A DNA stretch of 64,000 bases from contig JAAYUI010000003.1 in the NCBI GenBank assembly GCA_012517765.1, positions 170,950-234,949 of the forward strand. Reading direction: 5' to 3'. Shown one piece after another: positions 34,538 to 42,243 of this stretch; positions within the stretch are counted from its first letter, which is position 1; the number at the start of each line of letters is the position of its first letter. Under the pieces are notes generated by a model. The model was given only the letters and a program-made list of their open reading frames with translations, was not told the DNA's origin and did not search any database. The stretch is from Caldisericales bacterium. GTDB lineage: Bacteria > Caldisericota > Caldisericia > JAAYUI01. The position numbers and the translations under genes are program-made.

Positions 34538-35577
34538 AATTCAGGGGAAGCAACAAGGTATATCACTTTCTAACTGACGAGATCGGACTGAGACCTGGTG
34601 ATGCCGTAGTTGCCCTTACTGAGAAGGGCATTGATATTGGACATGTTACCTACACAACTCAGAAAATGGAGAACCCGGCAGGGCTCAAAAGGCTGCTTCG
34701 CAGGGCAACTGCACTTGATCTTATACGGTTTCATGAGAACATGGCGCTGGAGAATGCTGCCAGGGTTGAAGCCCAGAAGCTTGCCGACTCGATGAGCCTC
34801 CAGATGCAGTTTGTTGTGGCCTGTTACAATCTCGACAGGTCAAAAGTTACCCTTTACTTCATGGCTGAGAAGAGGATTGATTTCAGGGAGTTTGTCAGGG
34901 AGCTTTCCAAAAAACTCCACCTGAAAGTCGAATTGTGGCAGATCGGGCAAAGGGATGAGACCAGACTGTTTGGTGGAATTGGTCCTTGCAACAAAGTGTT
35001 TTGCTGTGCGACCTTTCTTAATTCAAAAGAGTCAGTCACCATCAAGGATGCAAAGTGCCAGAGGCTCGACATCAACCCGCAAAAGATAACTGGAATGTGC
35101 GGAAAACTAATGTGTTGCCTGAAGTATGAAGTGGAAACATACAAGGAAGCACTCCAGGATTTTCCTGAAGATGGAGAAACAGTGTTTTATTCTGGACAGG
35201 AATGCAAAGTCCAGAGTGTGAACCCATTTGCCAGGACAGTCACAGTTTCAAGCCCCGAAATATCCATTGTGACGGTCAAGATAGAGGAAATATCAAGAAA
35301 CTACCATGGCGAGTGGATCCCTGCAATAGGATCATACGGAAGAATGTCGGAGCAGAAGGCCGAAAGAGCGAGAATCAGCTTTGAAAATGCAGAGCTTGCA
35401 AAGACCAGGAAGAAAAAAAAGAAAGACAAACCTGGCTTCAGGCCCCCGCACCACGGCCAGCCTGGCGACCAGTCCTCGCAAGGACAGTTTCAGCACCAGT
35501 CACATGAAGACCGGGATGAACAAGAACATCATAATCGTCCCCCCACAGAACAAGGTCGACCTGGGAGCCCCTCTTGA
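34465..35577 (+). CDS. ricT: PSP1/RicT-family protein
   Basis: Homologue of B. subtilis RicT (YaaT), which with RicA and RicF carries Fe-S clusters and promotes RNA processing. It has 370 residues. The PSP1 core (about 18-270) holds the conserved Cys groups GIGPCNKVFCCATF and GMCGKLMCCLKYE. After about residue 300 the tail is Lys-rich, then Gln/His/Pro-rich and low in complexity. That tail is encoded on DNA that also encodes the conserved end of psd on the other strand (140-bp overlap). The start lies inside holB, which implies coupling. Confidence 0.88.
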   Translation: MEDTIEKNDAGPGNVPESMDVVGIKFRGSNKVYHFLTDEIGLRPGDAVVALTEKGIDIGHVTYTTQKMENPAGLKRLLRRATALDLIRFHENMALENAARVEAQKLADSMSLQMQFVVACYNLDRSKVTLYFMAEKRIDFREFVRELSKKLHLKVELWQIGQRDETRLFGGIGPCNKVFCCATFLNSKESVTIKDAKCQRLDINPQKITGMCGKLMCCLKYEVETYKEALQDFPEDGETVFYSGQECKVQSVNPFARTVTVSSPEISIVTVKIEEISRNYHGEWIPAIGSYGRMSEQKAERARISFENAELAKTRKKKKKDKPGFRPPHHGQPGDQSSQGQFQHQSHEDRDEQEHHNRPPTEQGRPGSPS

Positions 35578-36244
35578 TGAAGCTGACTTTTTGGCCCTGG
35601 TTGATATAATCGTTCTCTGACACGAAACAGTCTATCTTGTTGACTACCTTGTCGGCAATCTCGACCATGGCCATCTTTATGGCACCTTCCATAAATATGG
35701 TGTTTCTTTCGTTAACAAGCTGGTATTTTGCCCCGAGCAGGTTTACTGCCCTGCGGAGCCAGCAAAACTGAATGTACTCCCATAAGTCAACCATTGGCAG
35801 GTTCAGCTTTGCTTGTGTGTGGACGACCTTTGTCACTTTCCCGGATATCGGTGCGTAGTTGAAATGGACATCAAAAGGTGACATGTATATCCCAAAAAGG
35901 AGCCCTTTTTGCGGTTTATCCTCAGACTTGGAGATTTCCTCGACCTTTATCTTTGTGCCCAGTTTTTCGCATTCAACCTGCCCGTTTTCGATCTTTTTTA
36001 CATACATGAGCATGCCGTCGCATGGTGAAACAATAATGGATGCATCACCAGGGGAAGTCCTTGGGGGGTCCCTGAAGAACCAGATGTTTCTTTTCCAATG
36101 TTGGTAAAGAAAATTTAGGCCAATCAGCACCACAATAATGCCCAGAATCCAGTAAACCACTTGCACCTCCAGCAAAAACAGAATCCATGGGATTATAGCA
36201 ACAATTGGCCCAGTCGTCCAGAAGCCGTGTACTTTTGCTGTCAC
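35438..36244 (-). CDS. psd: Phosphatidylserine decarboxylase family protein
   Basis: Makes phosphatidylethanolamine (or a related lipid) from phosphatidylserine. It has 268 residues from GTG 36244. Two N-terminal hydrophobic segments (about 10-48) are followed by FFRDPPR, SPCDGMLMYVKK, MSPFDVHFNYAPISG and the pyruvoyl-forming site RGSQVDLVLW, where the Ser would be converted to pyruvate. The compact C-terminus resembles the short, archaeal-like Psd group. It has no clear Shine-Dalgarno sequence and lies 78 bp downstream of a small membrane-protein gene on the same strand. The 3' 140 bp overlap ricT on the opposite strand. pssA is not seen here. Confidence 0.85.
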   Translation of the reverse strand: MTAKVHGFWTTGPIVAIIPWILFLLEVQVVYWILGIIVVLIGLNFLYQHWKRNIWFFRDPPRTSPGDASIIVSPCDGMLMYVKKIENGQVECEKLGTKIKVEEISKSEDKPQKGLLFGIYMSPFDVHFNYAPISGKVTKVVHTQAKLNLPMVDLWEYIQFCWLRRAVNLLGAKYQLVNERNTIFMEGAIKMAMVEIADKVVNKIDCFVSENDYINQGQKVSFIKRGSQVDLVLWGDDYDVLVHPGLHVTGAETVLARTGRQAGRGAGA

Positions 36245-36322
36245 ACAATCTTGATGAAATCAATACCTTTTGGACATGAGAGTGTTTGAAAATTAAGCAA
36301 ACTATTGATAAACAAAGATGGC

Positions 36323-36481
36323 TTACTGTTGTTTTCGGCCAGTTGTAAGCCAGTAGATTCCAATAACTACCAATCCAAAGACGAAGTAGAGAACCCATTC
36401 GAGTAAATTAAATAAAAACCCAACAATAAGAACCACAGAAACAGATAGTATTCCAAGGATTGCCCAGAGAATGTTTTTCAT
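36323..36481 (-). CDS. 52-residue membrane miniprotein
   Basis: A short gene starting ATG at 36481, overlapping the TAA of the upstream GCS2-family gene by one base (TAATG), with GGAG six bases before the start. The protein begins MKNILWAILG and has two hydrophobic segments (about 5-25 and 28-46) joined by a short FNLLEW turn. It ends in a basic TTGRKQQ tail, so it is a likely two-helix inner-membrane hairpin. The clean start signal, coupling and hydrophobic pattern support a real gene. I do not recognise a family. Confidence 0.65.
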   Translation of the reverse strand: MKNILWAILGILSVSVVLIVGFLFNLLEWVLYFVFGLVVIGIYWLTTGRKQQ

Positions 36482-37461
36482 TATTTCTCCTTCAGCCATT
36501 TATATGTGACGTATGGAAATTTTGGTGCATAGTAACCCAAAAAACCTGCAGCCGGCTGAAGAAATTTTCCAACAAACGAAGACGGTTTTTTATAGAGGAT
36601 GCCGTCTACTCTGTAGAGCGAATCGATGTGTCTGTAGGTTTCTTCAAGCCCATACTTCTCATACATTTTGGCAGTGGTGTCTGATTGCGTGTGCTGGATC
36701 AGCTCAACTGGAAAATTGCAATATTTGTTGAGGTCGCGTGCAAGCTGGGCAATCTCTGGGCTTGCGCCATTTGTTATGGCCTGTTCCCTGAGCTTTTTGT
36801 ATCTCTCGAGGTCCAACGGATAGTGGTCTTTTGTTTGCGCAAGCGCATAAACAGCGTCCAAAACATATTTTATTCTACTTGTGCACGTGACTGGATCAAG
36901 CGCCCTGACCTCTATTGTTCCAAGCCTCCTGCTGATGATGAGGTCCTGAAAACGGTAGAACCTGTCGCCTGTGAGCGGCCCTGTTGCATAGCCAACAGCC
37001 AATCTGTAAGACTGCCCAAACCTCTCTCCCATCCGGAACGGGGCGTTTGCGGTCATGAGCATGATGGCTGGCAGGAAGTGCGCAATGTTGTCATAGGCGT
37101 GCTCTATGTCTTCTGACCCGCCGATATGGATTTGAAGGGCGCAAACGTTCGTTGGGGCATCAATCTGGATAAGATGCCCCAACGGAACGATGTATCCCAT
37201 TGCGATTTTTGACAGTTCGGTCCTCAGTTCCCGAAGCTGGGTTACAACTTCCAGTGGTGAATGGCAGATGTCGGTGGCCACCTCAAGGCCGCTCATCATG
37301 CCATACTTGAGGTCTTTTCCTCTTGCGAAGTTCGATGCGGTGAGGTGGTAGTTTCTGGAGGGTTTTTTCCACAGAAGCTTTGCCAGATAGTAAAGGGAAC
37401 GTGTTGTTGGAAGGAGAGGCTCTGTTACAAAAACCTCTTCCTCAAGGCCGAGTGTAATCAA
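36481..37461 (-). CDS. GCS2-family carboxylate-amine ligase (glutamate-cysteine ligase-like)
   Basis: A 326-residue protein of the glutamate-cysteine ligase family 2 group. It begins LGLEEEVFV, the usual opening with acidic metal-binding residues, and has ALQIHIGG, the Phe/Met-rich NAPFRMGERFGQSYR and GTIEVRALDPV. Many members have no proven gamma-glutamylcysteine activity, so the substrate is uncertain. It starts at TTG 37461 with AGGAGG about 10 bases before. It follows ribU by 6 bp and is translationally linked to the miniprotein gene, so it belongs to the FMN-riboswitch transcript. Confidence 0.82.
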   Translation of the reverse strand: MITLGLEEEVFVTEPLLPTTRSLYYLAKLLWKKPSRNYHLTASNFARGKDLKYGMMSGLEVATDICHSPLEVVTQLRELRTELSKIAMGYIVPLGHLIQIDAPTNVCALQIHIGGSEDIEHAYDNIAHFLPAIMLMTANAPFRMGERFGQSYRLAVGYATGPLTGDRFYRFQDLIISRRLGTIEVRALDPVTCTSRIKYVLDAVYALAQTKDHYPLDLERYKKLREQAITNGASPEIAQLARDLNKYCNFPVELIQHTQSDTTAKMYEKYGLEETYRHIDSLYRVDGILYKKPSSFVGKFLQPAAGFLGYYAPKFPYVTYKWLKEK

Positions 37462-37467
37462 TTGCTG

Positions 37468-38013
37468 TTATTCCTCCTTCGCTACGATATAGTTCCTGTA
37501 GAAAGCAAACAAAGGAATTGTGATTATCGATGACATTGTTCCAAGAATCAAGTTGAATATCGGTGCAATATAATAAATTAATTCACCGCTTTTGTTCAGA
37601 TCGTATCCATATAATTTTACTGTCACCACATTAGTTGGGATCATTATCAATGTCCTAGAGATAACGCCAACGAGCAATGCAACGCCAAGCCATATCAAAT
37701 AGTTTTTGTTTTTTGAAAATGGTTTGAAGACTGCGTAGGTGATAACACAAAAGGATGACATTGCAACGAAATTTGCCACATGCCCGATTGGTTCAGGCGA
37801 TATAAAGAAATAATGGAGCAAATTTTTGATTGCAACAATCAGAATGCCAGCGACTGGCCCAAACGCAAATGTTCCAAGGAGACAAAAAGCTTCCGAGAAA
37901 TCAAATTGCAGAATTGGGCTCATCCAGAATGGGATTTGGATCAACATCCCCAAAAATGAAAGACACGACAAGATTCCGGTAATTGTGATGGTTTTTACAG
38001 ACAACCTTTTCAT
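37468..38013 (-). CDS. ribU: Riboflavin ECF transporter substrate-binding subunit
   Basis: Membrane S-component for riboflavin uptake, 181 residues with about five to six hydrophobic helices. Features include QIPFWMSPILQFDFSEA in the first part, GPVAGILIVAIKNLLHYF and a later RTLIMIPTN segment, as in RibU. The FMN riboswitch directly upstream strongly supports riboflavin as the substrate. ATG 38013 has AAAGGAG six bases before it, and this site is predicted to be hidden in a hairpin. The shared EcfAT module is elsewhere. Confidence 0.93.
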   Translation of the reverse strand: MKRLSVKTITITGILSCLSFLGMLIQIPFWMSPILQFDFSEAFCLLGTFAFGPVAGILIVAIKNLLHYFFISPEPIGHVANFVAMSSFCVITYAVFKPFSKNKNYLIWLGVALLVGVISRTLIMIPTNVVTVKLYGYDLNKSGELIYYIAPIFNLILGTMSSIITIPLFAFYRNYIVAKEE

Positions 38014-38021
38014 GTAGTGCT

Positions 38022-38056
38022 CCTTTCCGCCAAGTCGGGGAAAATATACGGAAAGA
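38022..38056 (-). promoter_or_regulatory. Predicted Shine-Dalgarno-sequestering hairpin of the FMN riboswitch
   Basis: Between the aptamer and ribU, TCTTTCCG (38049-38056) can pair with CGGAAAGG (38022-38029), covering the AAAGGAG ribosome site. There is no U-run, so control looks translational, not by termination. Confidence 0.55.
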
Positions 38057-38057
38057 A

Positions 38058-38177
38058 GAGACCTTCTTTCATCCGGACTTTACCGTCGGCCCCGGAATTT
38101 CACCGGATCTGCAAGGCCTTGCCTTGCTTGCGGGCTTTACCGCCGATAGGGAATTTCACCCATCCCCGAAGGCAGTC
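38058..38177 (-). promoter_or_regulatory. FMN riboswitch (RFN element)
   Basis: The minus strand carries the conserved RFN blocks: GGGGATGGGTGAAATTCCC, CGGCGGTAAAGCCCGC, CCGGTGAAATTCCGG, CCGACGGTAAAGTC and CGGATGAAAGAAGG, closed by pairing of CCTTC at the 5' side with GAAGG at the 3' side. It begins 7 nt after the btuD stop, so it sits between two vitamin-uptake units, and no promoter is obvious inside the gap. FMN binding should repress ribU and the genes after it. Confidence 0.95.
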
Positions 38178-38183
38178 TGGATT

Positions 38184-38882
38184 CTATAAAATAATTTGGT
38201 TATCTTCAAGGTCATAAAGCGACCCCAACAGCTCTTGGGTTATGTTTTTCGGTTCGCCCTGCCAGAAAATCCTGCCGTCTTTTAAAAACACTGTCCAGTC
38301 ACAAAAGGCCCTTGCCAGTGATGTGTCATGTACGACTGCAACAGCGCAGTTTTGTGGCCCAAGCCTCTTTTTTATCTCTGCAAATGTTTTGACCTTATAT
38401 TTCAGGTCGAGGTGGGCCGTAGGTTCATCCAGAAGGTAAACCTTGGGGTCTCTGATGACAGTTTGGGCAAGCGATGCCCTTTGCAGTGTGCCATCAGAAA
38501 GATCTGAAATAGGGGTATTTCTGAATGCCATAAGGTCAAAGTCCTGCAAAACATTATCCAGCCTGTTTTTGTCGGACACAAGCAGTCCAAGCGACACATA
38601 GGCAGAGAGTGGGAGTTTGATTGTCCCGGATTTTACCGGTCTCTGGACCGCGACCGTTTTTGACAATTTGTCGAGTGTGTAGCTTTTTGTATTTTTGCCA
38701 AGCACTGATATATTGCCCGAGAAAATTTTTGCGATGCCAAAGAACGCCTTTATTATGGTTGACTTGCCTGAGCCATTTGGCCCCATGAGGCCGACAAGTT
38801 TTGAGCTTTCGACATCAAACGAAACATCATCAATGACAACTTTGCTCCCGTATCCGGCCCTCAGGTTTCTGACTTTTACCAT
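38184..38882 (-). CDS. btuD: Cobalamin/corrinoid ABC transporter ATP-binding protein
   Basis: Energising ATPase of 232 residues. Walker A is GPNGSGKST, the Q-loop is in VAVQRP, the signature is LSDGTLQRA, Walker B is VYLLDEPTAHLD and the switch His is in VVHDTS. It overlaps btuC by 7 bp. It belongs to the FecCD/BtuCD-type importers. Cobalamin specificity comes from the riboswitch ahead of btuF. Confidence 0.9.
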   Translation of the reverse strand: MVKVRNLRAGYGSKVVIDDVSFDVESSKLVGLMGPNGSGKSTIIKAFFGIAKIFSGNISVLGKNTKSYTLDKLSKTVAVQRPVKSGTIKLPLSAYVSLGLLVSDKNRLDNVLQDFDLMAFRNTPISDLSDGTLQRASLAQTVIRDPKVYLLDEPTAHLDLKYKVKTFAEIKKRLGPQNCAVAVVHDTSLARAFCDWTVFLKDGRIFWQGEPKNITQELLGSLYDLEDNQIIL

Positions 38883-39877
38883 GACGGTTTCCTTGATACG
38901 AGATAGAAGAAGAACAGACCGCCGGCAATGTTCATGATGACCGAAGCCGGTACCTCCTGAAAGGGCATTATCGATCTCCCCACGGCATCAGCAAGCCCCA
39001 GCGTTATTCCACCAAGCAGAATACTGCACGGAACAACATATCTTGACTCCCCGCCAACGACTCTTCTGGAGATGTGGGGTGTTATAAGGCCCACAAAGCC
39101 CATCAATCCAGCAGTTGTGACCGCCATGCCTGTCAGGAGCGAGACGATCACGAACATCAATGACCTGAGCTTGACGGGATTTACACCGAGGTAGGTTGCC
39201 TGTTCGTCACCAAGCAGGTAAGCGTCCATCTTTCTTGGGATCCCTATGAGCATGACGACCGATATGGCGACTGCGATGGCCAGGAACACGACCCCTGTAT
39301 AGGATGAGCTGGAAAGGCCATTATAGCTCCAGAAAAATGTCTTCTGGAGGATATCCCTGCCCAGCACCACAATGATGTAGTTCAGCCCTGCGAACACAAA
39401 CGAGAGTGCAACACCTGCCAGCACGAGGCTGGTTCCTGTGCTGCCTGTTCTTCCCGAAAGCATCCATATTATCAAGCAGGCAAGGACCGCACCGGCAAAT
39501 GCGAAAACAGAGACTGTGGAAAATCCAAGGATGGTCAGGCTGGCACCAGAAAGCAACGCGATGTTGACCCCAAATATTGCACCTGAGCCAATACCTGCGA
39601 TGTACGGGTCTGCAAGGTCGTTCCTGAAGAGCGTTTGCGAGAGTGCTCCGGCAAGCCCCAGGGCCATGCCAGAGAGAACAGACACAAGCATTCTTGGCAG
39701 CCTCATGAGTAGAATTATCCGCGTGTGGGTTTCGGGAGAATCACCAAAGCCAAGAATGCTTGCAATGGCTTTTATTGCATCAATCGGGCCAATGCCTGAA
39801 GAGCCAAATAGTAGCCCGACAGACATTACCAGAAACAGGGCAAAAATGAGTAACAGTATTATTCTGGTTTGCTTCAC
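38876..39877 (-). CDS. btuC: Cobalamin/corrinoid ABC transporter permease
   Basis: A FecCD-family permease of 333 residues with roughly nine to ten membrane helices. Family landmarks are RLPRMLVSVLSGMALGLAG, the ENRE-like cytoplasmic loops, GLMGFVGLITPHISRRVVG and a C-terminal QEVPASVIMNIAGG. It overlaps btuF by 4 bp and btuD by 7 bp. Confidence 0.92.
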   Translation of the reverse strand: MKQTRIILLLIFALFLVMSVGLLFGSSGIGPIDAIKAIASILGFGDSPETHTRIILLMRLPRMLVSVLSGMALGLAGALSQTLFRNDLADPYIAGIGSGAIFGVNIALLSGASLTILGFSTVSVFAFAGAVLACLIIWMLSGRTGSTGTSLVLAGVALSFVFAGLNYIIVVLGRDILQKTFFWSYNGLSSSSYTGVVFLAIAVAISVVMLIGIPRKMDAYLLGDEQATYLGVNPVKLRSLMFVIVSLLTGMAVTTAGLMGFVGLITPHISRRVVGGESRYVVPCSILLGGITLGLADAVGRSIMPFQEVPASVIMNIAGGLFFFYLVSRKPSW

Positions 39878-40695
39878 TTGCCGACAATCTGCGAGATTAT
39901 CTTCAGTGCGTCCAGCACCCTTGGGCTTGGCCTCATCAAAAGGTCGTCATTCATTATGTGTATGGAACCACTTTTGGCGGCCCTGGTTTTGGCAATGCCT
40001 GGTCTCTTAATGATTTCGGCAACCGTTTTTTTGTATGATTCTGGAACAATGATTATTTCTGGGTCAAGGCCGGCTATCGCTTCCTCTGAAAGCGTCGGGA
40101 AATCGCCTTCAAGCCTGTCGCCAACATTTTCGGCCCCAACCAACCTCACCATGTCTGCACCAAGCGAATTTTTGCCAAATGTTGTTGGCGGGTTGTCCCA
40201 TATTTCGAGATAGACCAGTTTTTTGCTGCCTTCGGCCGTCTCTTTGCGGAGCGAGTCGATTTCTGGCCTGAGCTCCTGGGACTTGGCCGGCAGACCACAA
40301 ATGTCTGCAACTTTGTCTATTGTGTCCAGAACATCGCTTGTGGTTTGCGGATCAAAGGTCTCGACCCTTATTCCGGACGATTTTATCTTGTTTATGACAT
40401 CAAGCGGAATGAGCCTGTTTACAAGAACGACACCCGGTGAAAGTTCGACTATGCGCTCTGTTTTTAGTGCGTATGGGTCCCCAAGATTTTCCACTTTAGC
40501 GACCTCCGGAGGATAATTACACCATGAGGTCCTCCCAATTAGCCTGTCGCCTGCACCAACAAAATAAACTATCTCTGTGATATTTGGTGAAAGGGAGACG
40601 ATCTTCTCCGGGGCATTGGCAGAAGGCTGGGCTGGCTGGACTCCGCAAGAGCAGAGCATGAATGCCAGCAACAAAACAGACAATATCTTTTTCAT
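39874..40695 (-). CDS. btuF: Cobalamin/corrinoid-binding lipoprotein
   Basis: Substrate-binding protein of 273 residues from ATG 40695, with a perfect AGGAGG. The longer start at 40719 falls in the riboswitch. A lipoprotein signal ends LCSCG, with the first Cys lipidated. The BtuF/FepB-like fold shows RIVSLSPNITEIVYFVGAGDRLIG in part, TSWCNYPPEVAKVENLGDPY, and a C-terminal RPSPRVLDALK. It heads the riboswitch-controlled btuFCD unit. Confidence 0.93.
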   Translation of the reverse strand: MKKILSVLLLAFMLCSCGVQPAQPSANAPEKIVSLSPNITEIVYFVGAGDRLIGRTSWCNYPPEVAKVENLGDPYALKTERIVELSPGVVLVNRLIPLDVINKIKSSGIRVETFDPQTTSDVLDTIDKVADICGLPAKSQELRPEIDSLRKETAEGSKKLVYLEIWDNPPTTFGKNSLGADMVRLVGAENVGDRLEGDFPTLSEEAIAGLDPEIIIVPESYKKTVAEIIKRPGIAKTRAAKSGSIHIMNDDLLMRPSPRVLDALKIISQIVGK

Positions 40696-40710
40696 ATTTA
40701 CCTCCTCGGG

Positions 40711-40849
40711 TTTTCGCAAAGACGGTCTCCTGGCTTGCGGCTTGGCGTCTTGCGGGGTTTCCTTCCCGGTTACCCAGTGGATTCCTCAGACTTGCCGCTT
40801 ACAGTGGCGGGACCGCGCCGGATTCTCACCGGCTTCCGCTGCCTTTGCA
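40711..40849 (-). promoter_or_regulatory. Cobalamin riboswitch
   Basis: Minus-strand leader of btuF with the core AAGCCGGTGAGAATCCGGC, CGGTCCCGCCACTGTAA, the CCACTGGGTAACCGGGAAGG arm and the B12 box AAGCCAGGAGACC. The B12 box lies very close to the AGGAGG of btuF, which favours control at ribosome access over termination, and no terminator is visible. The promoter lies directly upstream. Confidence 0.95.
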
Positions 40850-40855
40850 TGGTCG

Positions 40856-40883
40856 AGTCTAGCCTTGCATTGGTCCTTGTCAA
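40856..40883 (-). promoter_or_regulatory. btuF promoter, back to back with the radA promoter
   Basis: TTGACA (40878-40883), a 16-nt spacer and TAGACT (40856-40861) on the minus strand. Its -35 box coincides with that of radA on the other strand because TTGTCAA reads TTGACAA in reverse. Confidence 0.6.
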
Positions 40884-40904
40884 GATTGAATGCCAACATA
40901 CAAT
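40877..40904 (+). promoter_or_regulatory. radA promoter (leaderless arrangement)
   Basis: TTGTCA (40877-40882), a 16-nt spacer and TACAAT (40899-40904), ending 7 nt before the radA ATG with no Shine-Dalgarno sequence. It shares its -35 bases with the divergent btuF promoter. Confidence 0.6.
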
Positions 40905-40911
40905 CCAGAAT

Positions 40912-42243
40912 ATGGCCAAAAAAACGATAAGTTATGCCTGTTCGAATTGTGGTTATTCAAGCACGAAACCGCTTGGAAAATGCCCCGAATGTGGTGCATG
41001 GGGAACATTTGAAGAGAAAGAAGTGTTTCCGCAGGATTCCTCCAAATGTAAAGATATTGAGGTGGAGGGCATTTCTCTTGCCGAAGAGAATAGGATTGAA
41101 ACTGGCATAACAGAATTTGACAGAGTCATGGGTGGTGGTGTTGTCCAGGGGTCGGTCGTTCTCATCGGAGGCGAACCGGGCGTTGGCAAATCCACGCTCA
41201 TGCTTGCAGTGGCAAACAGCTACGCAAAAACTTCCCAAAGCACCCTCTATTGTTCCGGCGAAGAATCTCCAAAGCAAATATCAATGAGAGCAAAACGCAT
41301 TGGGGCGATGGACTCTGGCATTTCGCTGGTTTTTGAAACAGATCTTGATGCAATCCTGAACGAGGCCGCAGAAAACCTCCCAAAAGCACTGTTCATCGAC
41401 TCGGTCCAGACAATAATGCTTGAGGATGCAGGCACCCCTGGCGGGCCAAACATGCTGAGGGAAGCGACCAGAAAAATAGTCGAGTTCTCAAAAAAGCATT
41501 CTGTCACAACTTTTCTTATTGGCCATGTCACAAAAGAGGGCAATATCGCAGGACCAAAGACCCTTGAGCACCTCGTTGATGTGGTTTGCTACCTTGAGGG
41601 CGAAAGATATTCAACCCTAAGGATATTGCATGGTGTAAAAAACCGCTTTGGTGCGACAGATGAAGTTGGGTTGATGGAAATGACCGAGGGCGGTTTCAGG
41701 GCGGCAGACAGACAGTCGCTTGTCAGGAATGAGAATGTTCCTGGGGTGGCAATAACTGCTGTTTCGAAAGGAAACAGGCCGATAGCGCTTGAAGTCCAGG
41801 CGCTTGTGGCACCAACATACTATCCTTCCCCAAGGAGAGTGGTGACCGGCTGCAACATGAACAGGGCGCTGATGCTTCTGGCTGTCCTGGAAAAAAGGGC
41901 CTCCATCCCTCTGGGAAAACTGGATTGCTATGTAAATCTTGTTGGCGGTCTGGATTCTGACGAGCCATCACTTGACCTTCCAATATCTTTTGCGCTTGTG
42001 TCTTCATTTATGGACAGAAAGGTGCCTGAGGGAGTAGCTTTTGTCGGCGAGGTCGGGCTTACTGGCGAGATACGCCCTGTCAGCCAATTGGGAACAAAAC
42101 TAAAAGAACTGAATGCTTTGGGGCTTAAAACTGTGTTGGTGCCAAACCAGGACAAGCCTGATATTGAAGAACTGGAGATTATCTCAGCAGGGACGTTGAG
42201 GGAGGCACTGAAGTTGGTATGGCCTGGTCAAGGTTTACCTTGA
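40912..42243 (+). CDS. radA: DNA repair protein RadA (branch-migration ATPase)
   Basis: A RecA-related helicase aiding recombination intermediates, 443 residues from ATG 40912. The earlier in-frame start would lie inside the cobalamin riboswitch and is rejected. An N-terminal four-Cys zinc finger (CSNCG..CPECGAWG) is followed by Walker A GGEPGVGKST (about 86-95) and the family KNRFG motif (about 242-246). A Lon-like C-terminal domain has NLVGGLDSDEPSLDLPI and GEVGLTGEIRPV. It has no ribosome-binding site. The 3' end overlaps the converging stalk-domain gene by 65 bp. Confidence 0.96.
   Translation: MAKKTISYACSNCGYSSTKPLGKCPECGAWGTFEEKEVFPQDSSKCKDIEVEGISLAEENRIETGITEFDRVMGGGVVQGSVVLIGGEPGVGKSTLMLAVANSYAKTSQSTLYCSGEESPKQISMRAKRIGAMDSGISLVFETDLDAILNEAAENLPKALFIDSVQTIMLEDAGTPGGPNMLREATRKIVEFSKKHSVTTFLIGHVTKEGNIAGPKTLEHLVDVVCYLEGERYSTLRILHGVKNRFGATDEVGLMEMTEGGFRAADRQSLVRNENVPGVAITAVSKGNRPIALEVQALVAPTYYPSPRRVVTGCNMNRALMLLAVLEKRASIPLGKLDCYVNLVGGLDSDEPSLDLPISFALVSSFMDRKVPEGVAFVGEVGLTGEIRPVSQLGTKLKELNALGLKTVLVPNQDKPDIEELEIISAGTLREALKLVWPGQGLP

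Noticed and set aside
33969..34556. Minus-strand frame of 195 codons
   Set aside because: It is antisense to holB, whose frame is well supported by motifs and operon context.
40735..40911. N-terminal extension of radA
   Set aside because: This DNA is the cobalamin riboswitch and divergent promoter; the zinc-finger start at 40912 matches RadA.
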